Positions 46,901 to 56,900 of a stretch of DNA of 64,000 nucleotides are shown piece by piece. The notes under the pieces were generated by a model. It was not told the DNA's origin. It searched no databases and saw nothing but the letters and a program-made list of their open reading frames with translations. Source of the stretch: Hydractinia symbiolongicarpus (lineage: Eukaryota; Cnidaria; Hydrozoa; Anthoathecata; Hydractiniidae); NCBI RefSeq assembly GCF_029227915.1, contig NC_079883.1, positions 13,704,001 to 13,768,000 on the forward strand. Direction: 5' to 3'. Both the position numbers and the translations under genes were made by a program. Position 1 is the stretch's first letter; each line of letters starts with the position of its first letter.

Positions 46901-49900
46901 AAGCTTCTTCTTATTCACTATAGAACCATACCTTATAGGATAATTTATATAATTATGTGATCGTAAAAAATGATTATTTATGCATTTACTTTAATTAAAT
47001 ATTTCAAATTCGAGGTAGAAGTCCCCGCTAAGCAGAATTTCTGCTCGAAGGGAGAAAAAAACAGGACGAGTTAACAAATGATCCAACTTTACCGAGGTAC
47101 GATTTATAAAGATGATTTTAACCTAAGATGATAAACAAAATTCAAGAAGATTTTAAGGTCAGTCTGACTTGGTATTAAAGGAGCTAGGTAAGTTAGCTTT
47201 AAATATGACATGACAGGTATCTTGCTAACGTGAAATTCTAAGCTGTTTCTTAAAATTGGTTATGTTGCTAACATATACTCTGTATTTCAAGTTATAAATT
47301 GTACTTTATCTTTCAAACAATGTCTGTAAAAATACCATTAACTAGCCTTACCGACAGTGCTTTTTTAAATAATAGTTGAAGGGATGTACTACTGTCTATT
47401 TTTCCCAAGGGAGACGACAAGGTATTTAAAACTTAAAATTTACACATTTGTGATTCCAGGATTAGGACACCGATTTAACTTTCTTATCGTGAAGTTGGAC
47501 TTTAAACACCTCTTTCTCTCCTCATTGGATTCCAAAATATACGAAATACAAAGTGATTTGTAAATTATAACACGACGTAAGGTTGACAACAAGAAACAAA
47601 CAACATGAGGTTGACGACAGAATTTTCAAAGCCTAACTTTCCCCACAACGATCGAAATGTATGTATTTTTTGGACTAATGAATCCTTAGGAGTCTCATCT
47701 CATAAAACAAGTTTGCTTTTTCCCATTCAAATTAAAAAATGTTGATGGCTTATTTATCGCTATTATTACGCCAATGTTCCAAACCATTTCACTCGGGTGG
47801 CATGTTTTTGCGTGACCAAAACTCAAAGATGCTTATTTTTTGAGGACTAAAGATGCTTACTAACATTTGCTTAAGATTTTTTTTATCATATATGAAAATT
47901 TCAAAGCGGTCATAACTTTAGTTTCATAAAGTTATACCTGTTTTTAATAGTAACATATATTTATACCTTATGACCTTAACCTTCTCTCGAACATTGCATT
48001 AATAAAATAACCCCTTTTTGATTTTTTAGAGTTGCTAAAGCCACCATGAAAATTATGTCATGTTCGCGTATTAAAGTCCTTGTATAATATGAGTCGGTCG
48101 ATCGGATTGATTTTTCCCCCAAGATTTTCCAATCTGACTAACCGACTTCGTAACGTTTTCGCAACCTAAATGAAATGATCGAAAGATGCTAACATATCAT
48201 ATTTTCGATGGAGGCCTAAAGTATCAAGAGTGGAGCATTGAAAATTGCTTAAAATTTACGATTTCGGAATTAATTGCTTATTATTTTGTTTCTTTCAAAA
48301 AACGTGTAGCTGATGCTTACGCAGCTTTAGCCATAGTTGTCCTAACTGGATACTTGTTGTTATGCCTGCAACATTAGCTGGGTAGCCACTAGCAACTAGC
48401 TAAACAGTTTTATTTTTTTTTGAAATTATGAAGTGTCAGTGAGCGTTAGTAAACTGTATATTAAGTGTTACTTCTATAGTTACTAGCAAAGAGAAAGAAA
48501 AATGTATTCATTAATTTCGTGAATTCCATTTCCTAAGTAAATATTAAGTTACTTTTAAACACTTGGCTAGTTAACTAGCTTTAGGTAGAGCTAATGTGCT
48601 AAAAAATACGCCCTAAATTTTTATAAGTGTGTTAACTACAATTTTGTGTGACTGCCAGTTAAAAGCTGTAAACACCAACATTTTGTTGACGCAATTTTTA
48701 AACTTGCATGTAAACAATTGCTCATATATCATTTTGATTTCATGTTATTCGATATTTTGGAATGTATATTTCACGCAACCAAAATAGATATTTAAATAGG
48801 TCTATTACAAAAAAACCAGTCAGTATAGGCAAATTTATTGGTTCGTATTTTATTGCCTTATCTACAAAATTAGTCTCAAAGGATATGTCAAAAATTATTT
48901 GTGGACGCTTTGGCTCATTATATTGTACGATTGTGGTTGTTAAATGCGATTTTTGACATAGTATTTATGTTAAAGTGTTAATATGTAAGAAATTAAAGTT
49001 TAACTAAAGTGAACATTTAGTCTTGGATGCGCGTCTTTTTTCCCATTTCGTTAAAATCAAGAGGAAAATAACTTCATCAAAGAAAGGCTGTTGACTTAGA
49101 AGTTGTTATGAGGTTTTATAGAAAAATTAATGTGGTTAAATAATAAAAAAAATGTGGTTAAATAATAAAAAAAACATGTTTTACAATCCGGTGTTAATAA
49201 CCTGCATAATGCAAAATTATATCTAAACCGGCTTGAATGTAAGCTGCTGTCTCTTCCAGAAGATTAGAACACGTAAAAACAGTTTCTTGCTTGAATTAAA
49301 ACACAAGTAATCAATTGTATCGTATAAGGTAAAGTACCAAATCCCATTTAATAAATTGTTAAAGAGTTTTCCAAGTACTTAAGTTTTTAATCCACAAAAT
49401 GTTTTGCTGCAAAATTGACAACAAACATTGTCGCAAAAAGTGCTTTTTCGTTTTTTTGTTTCTTTAATTTGAAGAAAAAACACAGACTGTCGAAATAGAT
49501 AGAACTGCTACAAATTTCCAGCAATAATGGAATCTGATTATCTATGCTTTAACCCATCATTTTGATTCTTGGAGGATGCGTAGTCATTTTATCGCTTTGT
49601 TTTTCATAACTTTTGTTGTGGGATCTCAGCAGGTAGAGATACCAACTTTGTTACAACATAGACAACATGTTACTTAATAATTATGTTTTTTACTTTTGGC
49701 TACTTTTTAACGGTATTTTCCAAAAGTATAGACTTATCTGTCATTATTTTTGAGTAGTCTTTTTTTGCGGTTAGATAAGCTACGATCTGCAAAATATAAT
49801 TTATAACATTAAAATTAAAAGTTTGTTTTGACGAGGAAGTAAAGAAAATATCCATTCATTGTTAAAATGTCATAATAAATAGCCGTAAGAAAGTAATTGA

Positions 49901-51881
49901 TACCGCTAAAAAGTTTTTGATGTTGCTTCAGCTTGCTTTAATTGCTATAATTTGGTAGGTTTCGATGCGTAGTTTATAGCTAGGCTTGCTAGGTCAAAAG
50001 TTTAAAGTTTTTTTATTAGAAAACTGAATTAACAGTGTTTTTGTACAATTAATAACGTACATTTCCTTATTGCTCATAAACATTCCCCTGGCATAAATTT
50101 GACATACGTTTCCAGCCCCTTTAAGGAATGCAGAACTATTGTTTGCCATTGAGACGAGATAGACAGCTTAATTGTTTATTTGTGCATAAACAGTGATAAC
50201 CAAAAAAGTGTTTTGCACCAACAGCAAATGTCAAGTACAAGACATCGTTCAAAATCGTTGTATTACATCTTTAAAAATATTTTTGCAGTTTTAATAGTTT
50301 TTAAAAAAATGGAAAAGTTATTTTCGCGGTTAAAAAAGTTCTACCTACTTTTGCGAAAAAAGGGGTCAACATCGCAATAAATTCTGCAATAATTTCCTGT
50401 TAAAACAAGTCTTCACTTAAGAAAGGACTTCGATTGTTACTAAGCGTAAATCTGGCTCGACTTCTCGCGAATAAAGTGATTCGATGTTAATGTTTCCATT
50501 AAAGTAAATATATACTTAGGATTTTAGAATATAGACTATTTAGTCCAATGTAAATTAAACTTGTGAAATATATTATTGCTGACTCAAATTCAGTACGCCG
50601 CAGGGACGGGTACGAAAAATCACACATTACTCCGTGCGTTTTACTTGATAAGCTTCTGTTATGAAATATTATTTATTTTTCCTGATGAATAGCAATGACG
50701 CAAGCTTATCATACAGAGCATAGTATAATGGTAACATAATATGCGAATAAGGGATTTTGCTCCAAAGGGCATTTGTAAGATGTAGCAAAATCCTAACATA
50801 TTTAAAATAATATATGGTCAAAAAAATAAGAACATCTGCGATTTTACACTCAACTAAATCACGTAAAAAACAAACAAAAACATTTAATGCAACATTTGGG
50901 TACGTTAAGCATTCAGTCCTTTTCTAAATTGATTTTCTTAATAAAAAATAAAATTCTGTGAAAGACTCTCGTCATTGTTTTGATCCCTGTTCTGAAAACA
51001 ACGAAAAAGTGATTGTGTCCGCTTTCAGTGCAGAGGAAGATGTCTTCTATACCTGGTTTAATACGGAGACTGATATCGAACATTGTTTACATACAATTTC
51101 TGCACTAAAATTTTTATTTTTGTATGTATGTTGTAAATAGGGAGAAAGAGAGCTACGTCCGCGCAAACTTTAAAGTGCTAATGCAAAAGACTTACTGTTT
51201 GTCAAAGTCTTCAATACTTTACAATTTACAATGCTTCCACTTCCTTGCTTTTCTGTTCACGAATTCAAAATCTGCACTTCTTTACATAAAACAAATACTT
51301 GAAATTGACTACAATGATTTTAGCGCGAAGGAAATTGACCAAAGAAAAGTATGACGCTGTAGCAAACAGAAAAGACAGGTAATACAAATAGACAAAACTT
51401 TGGTTTATTTATAAAATCCAGTGGCTTCTTTTCTCATCCATTTTCTCATGTAAGATTTAACAAATCAAGCTGCTTGGTTTTTGTTTTGTATTTTGTTTAC
51501 GCCACTTACAAATGTAAACAAACTAACTAATTTTGCGCTTTTTTCTTGCAAACAAGACATTAGCCTATCAGTTGTTAAAAAAAACAGTTTAATAATTACA
51601 TATCTTCCTAATTTCCTTTGGCCAATTTGAAAACTTTTCCATAACTTGAATAACATTTCAAGGCCGGAAAATTGTCTATTTAATCCGAGCTCTTACTATT
51701 CCAACATCTCTATTTATATCTACGGGTTCTGTAAACCCGCTTTTTCGTCACGAGTTGAAAAAGCAATCCTGTCTTTTCCATATTTCTGCCTCTATAGTAA
51801 TCTCGTTTTTACTTCTAAGGTTGAAACGTTAATCCCGAAACGGGAATAGTAAAATAAATATGGTATGTTGTTTTTTCATAA
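43990..51881. other. Gene-free stretch between the two genes
   Basis: About 7.9 kb with no supported coding region. A 22-bp tandem duplication (TGTGGTTAAATAATAAAAAAA twice) lies at 49131-49174. Around 46775-46830 and 47010-47055 there are TTCCGACTTAATGAATG- and CCGCTAAGCAGAATTTCTGC-type words that may be remnants of a small pogo-like MITE, but pairing is weak. Open frames such as 48186-48377, 50958-51140 and 51646-51849 have no recognisable domain. Confidence 0.45.
49131..49174. repeat. 22-bp tandem duplication
   Basis: TGTGGTTAAATAATAAAAAAA occurs twice in immediate succession. Simple local duplication. Confidence 0.8.
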
Positions 51882-51912
51882 TCTCTTTAATAATAGCCGT
51901 CGTTAACGACTA
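51882..51912 (+). mobile_element. Internally deleted miniature Helitron relic
   Basis: After an A, TCTCTTTAATAATAGCCGTC runs directly into GTTAACGACTA, i.e. the 5' 22 bases are joined to the last bases of the 3' end, with hairpin and body missing and the CTAG incomplete. It abuts the next copy at 51913. Confidence 0.6.
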
Positions 51913-52093
51913 TCTCTATAATAATAGCCGTCGTCTGTCTGTGTGTCCGCGAAAGCCGTGTCCCTTAACGGAAACACAAAATTTTTAAAATGCGCATCAA
52001 TACCAAATGCGATATATTTCTGACCGCTTTGTTGCAACGGGTTAATTTATAGGACGGGCGACCCCGTGGATTTTTCCACGGGCTAACTACTAG
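51913..52093 (+). mobile_element. Miniature Helitron, array copy 1 (181 bp)
   Basis: It begins TCTCTATAATAATAGCCGTC after an A, continues with GTGTCCGCGAAAGCCGTGTC and AACGGAAACACAAAA, and ends with the hairpin CCCGTGGATTTTTCCACGGG, then CTAACTA and CTAG. The 5' 20 bases match the element at 8804. No coding capacity. Confidence 0.85.
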
Positions 52094-52215
52094 TCTCTAT
52101 AATAATAGCCGTTGTCTGTCTGTCTCTGCGCGGACCCCCGCTAAGTTAGAAAATGATGTTACGGAAACACGAAAGAACGGGCGAACCCGTGGATTTTTCC
52201 ACGGGCAACAACTAG
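52094..52215 (+). mobile_element. Miniature Helitron, array copy 2 (122 bp)
   Basis: TCTCTATAATAATAGCCG immediately follows the CTAG of copy 1. The body contains CTAAGTTAGAAAATGATGTT and ACGGAAACACGAA as in the 8804 copy. It ends with the perfect hairpin CCCGTGGATTTTTCCACGGG, CAACAA and CTAG. Confidence 0.85.
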
Positions 52216-52398
52216 TCTCTTTAATAATAGCCGTCGTCTGTCTGTCTGTGTGTCCGCAAAAGCCGTGTCCCGTAACGGAAACACGAAATTTTTATAATGC
52301 GCATCAATACCAAATGCAATATATTTCTTTCCACTTTGTTGCAACGAGTTAATTTAAAAGACGGGCGACCCCGTGGATTTTTCCGCGGGCTAACGACT
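52216..52398 (+). mobile_element. Miniature Helitron, array copy 3 (183 bp)
   Basis: TCTCTTTAATAATAGCCG follows copy 2 directly. The body is nearly co-linear with copy 1 (GTGTCCGCAAAAGCCGTGTC, GCGCATCAATACCAAATGC, GTTGCAACGAGTTAATTT). The hairpin has one change (CCCGTGGATTTTTCCGCGGG). The 3' end is CTAACGACT, with the final AG of CTAG lost before the next TC. Confidence 0.8.
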
Positions 52399-52529
52399 TC
52401 TATATTATAATACCCGTATACGTCTGTCTGTCATGCAAAATGGTAGCTTAGCTGCGGAATAGCGAGAAGCACGCAATGGGGTATAAAAAGGATGGGCGAA
52501 CCCGTGGATTTCCACGGGCTAACGAATAG
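52399..52529 (+). mobile_element. Miniature Helitron, array copy 4 of a second subfamily (131 bp)
   Basis: It begins TCTATATTATAATACCCGTA, unlike copies 1-3 but like the elements at 17936 and 21756. It shares CTGTCATGCAAAATGGTAGC with those and ends with CCCGTGGATTTCCACGGG (loop two bases shorter), CTAACGA and ATAG in place of CTAG, then T. So the array joins two subfamilies. Confidence 0.8.
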
Positions 52530-53577
52530 TACCAATCTATTGTTCTTTGCTCATATTTTCATTATTGGGAAACTCTGTCTACTTTAATGTTTTAAACAAA
52601 AAACATTCCCGCATTCTTAAAGAGTGAGAATGTGTAATGTACTCATTGGTCAATTTAAATGTTTTCTCTGTTAAAACGGTTTGTTTTTTATATTGAAACT
52701 GAATTTTAGCATCTTCGAAAAAGCTTAGCTAGGCCTCCCATAAACCATAAGTAAACTGGCAGTTCTATCACCATCGAAATATTATTTTAGTGCTTTGATA
52801 AAATAAAGTTAGCATGAATGTTCCTCACTTATTGCTTCCAAAAATTTTTTGCCACCTATATTCCTACCTTAAATAACTCTCTCTTTGTCTCCTGGATATT
52901 ACTCACGGAGGGAAAATACATCATAGATAATTTCCCCGCTGACCCTCCCTGGTTAATTACCTTTCGGATATTTTCAACATAGGATCCAAAAATGCAAATG
53001 AAATATTCTCTACCCGCCACCGTTCAACATTTTCTGTTGCTCGGTTGTTGAGTTAGGATTAAGTTTTGCATTTTTTTTTTGACGTATCTACTCTTCATGC
53101 ACGCAGTAACAACTAGAGCTCACCTTACATACTTAGCACTCACAATGTCATCTAAGGATGAAATAACAACTTTTCAGCGAAATTTTAATGCATTGATTTA
53201 TTGATTTTCCTTTTTAAAATTCTTTAAACGTTCGGCTAAACTGCAAACATAAAAACCTTATTTGATAAGATAGGTTACAAAAAGTTAAAAGAAATGTAGC
53301 CAACCAAGGTTGGGTGAGGAAGAAAACTTTAAAAACGCAATACAATATCTAACAAATATAACGGCTCTTTCTAATTTTCATTGACTTGTTCGACGCTGAT
53401 AAACACTAATGAATGTAATTGTTGCTATGGAAATATGAAAAACCAATAGACTGTTATGCTGAATGCTATAATGCGCGCGCGCAGGTTTTTAAAATGCATC
53501 GCTAGTTATGCGAGTTTTTTTGTTGCTTTTGCTGTAAAGGTTTTAAAAACGACTTCTTTTTACGTCCAGATGAAATC
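52530..53577. other. Gene-free stretch upstream of the coiled-coil gene
   Basis: No coding region recognised. A CG-alternating word (ATGCGCGCGCGC) is present at about 53471-53482. The last few hundred bases probably hold promoter elements of the downstream gene. Confidence 0.45.
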
Positions 53578-53585
53578 TATATAAG
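53578..53585 (+). promoter_or_regulatory. Candidate TATA box of the coiled-coil gene
   Basis: TATATAAG lies 141 bases before the chosen start codon, which would place transcription start near 53610. A good match to the TATA consensus, but in AT-rich DNA such matches are frequent. Confidence 0.4.
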
Positions 53586-53663
53586 CCAGCTGAAATTTGT
53601 ATTTTATTTAAAAGCGATTTAAAAACGAACGACTTAGCATGTGAATATATTTCCAATTAAAAA

Positions 53664-53684
53664 ATGAACATGTTTTCTCGGTAA
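53664..53684 (+). CDS. Short upstream open reading frame
   Basis: ATG AAC ATG TTT TCT CGG TAA lies 62 bases before the main start and in another frame. If transcription begins near 53610 it would be in the 5' UTR and might lower translation of the main frame. Inference only. Confidence 0.3.
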   Translation: MNMFSR

Positions 53685-53725
53685 AAGAAATATTAAAAAC
53701 AAAAACAACGTTTAAATATATTTAT

Positions 53726-53914
53726 ATGATTAATGAAGTATATTGTAAAGAAATAACAAAAGAAAAGATGAATTGTAAAGAACATAATAAGATGACGAAT
53801 ATTTTAAAAAGTGTTGAAAATGAAGGGAAGGAAGAAGATAATGGCTTGTTAGATTCTGGCAGAGATAGTGGAATATCGAGCGATTCGCCAAGATATCAAG
53901 AAACAAATGCAAAA
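53726..53914 (+). CDS. Coiled-coil gene, exon 1
   Basis: Codes for residues 1-63, starting MINEVYCKEI and ending TNAK, phase 0. Donor AAA|GTGAGT. Carries LLDSGRDSGISSDSP, in which D43-S48 and D47-S52 both fit DSGxxS. Confidence 0.8.
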
Positions 53915-56900
53915 GTGAGTAAAATTATTGTATCATCTTCGGCACACTTTTTTTAAGTGGAAACTGTTTCCCAACCAAAGAAAAAGCTTTCCTCATAACA
54001 CAAAATTAATTAAAAAACAACCACAATCAATCACCGTATTAGAGCTGTACGTGATCTAGCCTTATGTATATCATTGTATATTAAGCTATTGCTTTTTATT
54101 ACAAACATCTTGTCCTAAATTTTATCCAGTGCAGCATGGAGGTAGAAATGATAACATTCCAACCTCCATGAGTACAATAATGTATTAACTGAATGTACCG
54201 TAAAGGGAAGAAATTTTGCCAGGTAAAAAAAATGAAGGAAAATGAATTTGGTGGAGTGGGCGAAATGTTATTTGCCGGATGTTAAGAAAACTTAATACGC
54301 TGTGTTTTTGTCATAATGAGCAAATTTTTTTTGTCGAAATTCCTTCCTTTGGTTTATTCTATATGAACGGTAGTCGTAAATTTGTTTTCATAATTGGCTA
54401 AACTATATTTTCTTTTTGTTTTTTAGTTAAATCATTTGGAAATCCAACTTGAGGTTTGAAACACATTTTATTTGTAATTTTTCAGCATTTTTATAAATCT
54501 TAAAAACTGCAGATAAGAAACTGGAAAAACTGGAAAAAGGAGAGTAAAATATATAAAATAACGTTACAGATTTTAAAATTGAAATCTAGCCTAGCATAAA
54601 ATATCTGTATCGTTTGTTGCCAAAAGAGCCCGTTCTGGTTTATTTTGGATAAATTTAAAAAAAAACAGTCAATGAAGGCAGCCGCCATTTTGATTTTTAA
54701 ACACCAGATAGAGGGGGATTTTTTTAGTTGACTTCTAGTACCTGCAGGGGTGTCCTGGGCAAGTTTCAGCTTAAAATAGGAATTGCATATTCTGATACCT
54801 ATTGTTTTAGAGAATTGCTTTATCTTCTCGCCAAGAGCTACAAGAAGCAAAAAAAAAGTTAGAGAATTTAAGGTACCTGATTAACAACGTTTTTTGACTA
54901 TATGAATGCTTTAGATTGCTTGCATAGACTGATGACTTGCATTTAACAGTCTATCCAACTTGTAAACGGCTTTTCACTTCTTTCATCTTTTTAGTCCTTT
55001 CATCTTTTCAGTTCTTTCATCAATTCTTCATTAAGTTCTTTATGCTTTAGTAGGTCCTCTGTTATCATTAAGGAGGAAATCAAGCTTTTGCAGAATTAAA
55101 TGCACATATAGCTAATTATAACCATATGGGCCCAAAATGCAAGCATAACTTCTGAGGACTAGGTTATCATAAAAATAGGATAAATTGAGCTACCCAATAG
55201 TATTAAACCAGCTTTTGCTATTTGTCACCAATTACGGTTCAAGTTCGGAAAGCTGATCAATTGTTCACTTAGTCTTTATAAAAGCGGGCCGTGCTTTGGG
55301 TTAAAAACATGTTATTGGTTGGCATTTAAAAAATAAGTGACTTGTGTGGACGCTAATTAGGTTGATATAAAAAAAAGTTGAATTTAAAATTTCAGATTTA
55401 CACGTCTTGAAGAAAATGTGTTGCCAAAAGATGAAATAAGTAACCTGAAGAAAACGACTGGCAAAGAGGAAAACAAGTTAAATTTTATAGAAAAACCACT
55501 AAACAATTTTGCAGATCAGAAAGCATTGTGTTTGAGGAAGCTATCCGATCTGGAAAAGGGACAAGTCATAGGTTTGTAACTAGTGAAAAATTTGCAGTAA
55601 GTTCACTGTGTTAACATTTTCCTTTTTTTCTTTACTGTAACGAATCCTGCAGTGCTGTTGCGTCTGTCCTTTTAAAACGCTACAAAATGACTTAAAAGTT
55701 TATCGCCCAGATAATTAGTTTCTGAATTCACATTGAAAACCTGTTTGACAAGTGGTTGATTGTATACTGATAACGATTTTGATACACAGGAATTAACTTT
55801 TTCGTAGTTACTGTTTTTGGAGCTCCTATAAAGCTAACGAACCGAATTTGTTATACTTTTATTGATCAATCAATAATTTTGTGTTTTATTTGCAGATGTC
55901 ACTGTTGTTCAACATAGCTGGCTATTTAAGAGTACAAATTGTAATTGTAAACTAAGAGTTTTATAACGTTGTTTGTGTTTAAAACAAAATCGTTTAAATG
56001 ACAAGAACAAAACTTGTTTGCATATTACCATTCATAAATGCCTAGAGCCTTTATTTTGGTGCCATTAACATCACGCCGTTTGCTGCGTACGATTTCAAAC
56101 GCCAAAATCTTGTCTGAAGAATAACTTAGATGACGAAAAGTTTCTTCGGTTAAAATAGTTTTACTTTTTATTAAAATAGTTTTATATTTGTTTTTAAAAA
56201 AAGGTAGCGAGATTACCATGCTTCAAGAGCAAGAAATAGCCCAACTCGAAGTGAAGTTAAAAGAACACGAATTAGAACGATTTACTATGTCGCAACAACT
56301 CGATCACCAACGTAAATTAATAATAGAAAAGGATAAACAACGACTGAAACAGCAAGGCGAAGTTTATATCCTTAAAGAGAGGATGTCGCAGTTAGAAGAA
56401 ACAAATATGTTCTTAAAAACCGAAAGTGGAGATACGTTGGAAAGATTTAGAAATTCTGAAAGGGAGGTGAACACTCTGAAAAAGGATGTGGAGGTGTTAA
56501 ATAAGGAGTTAGAAAAGTTCAAACATGAATCCAGCAGTTCAAGGTTAGAAATGCAGCAATTAAAATCATCAAATACACGTTTAGAAGATTTAGTTGTGAG
56601 TGAAAGAACACAAGTACAAGACCTACAAGAACAACTAAGAAGTCAAATAAAGAGGTAAAATTCTGCATATAGTTGACTCTATTGATTTCGATCACTCTCT
56701 CTCAAACATCCCCAAACTCGAATAAATATTTTGGGTTCTTGCCATGTTTTTTCCTTGTATTCTTTCTCTGTTTCGAACTTTCCCTTTCTCGAAAAAGTTA
56801 TTCAAACCAATGCGAGTTCAACATAGAGAGATGAATGTATAACGCTTAAAAGCATATTCAATCTTTGATAAGGAAACTTTTTAAACATATGCTAACCAAA

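Noticed and set aside
46775-47055. Possible pogo-like MITE
   Set aside because: Words such as TTAAGCGAAG and CCGCTAAGCAG are suggestive, but the two ends do not pair well enough and no target duplication was seen.
51882-52529. CRISPR-like or satellite array
   Set aside because: Repeated hairpins at 120-180 bp spacing are Helitron 3' ends. Each unit has TC and CTAG ends, and the same units occur singly elsewhere.
54500-54850. Minus-strand frame of 116 codons
   Set aside because: Lies across intron 1 and exon 2 of the plus-strand coiled-coil gene and has no recognisable domain.
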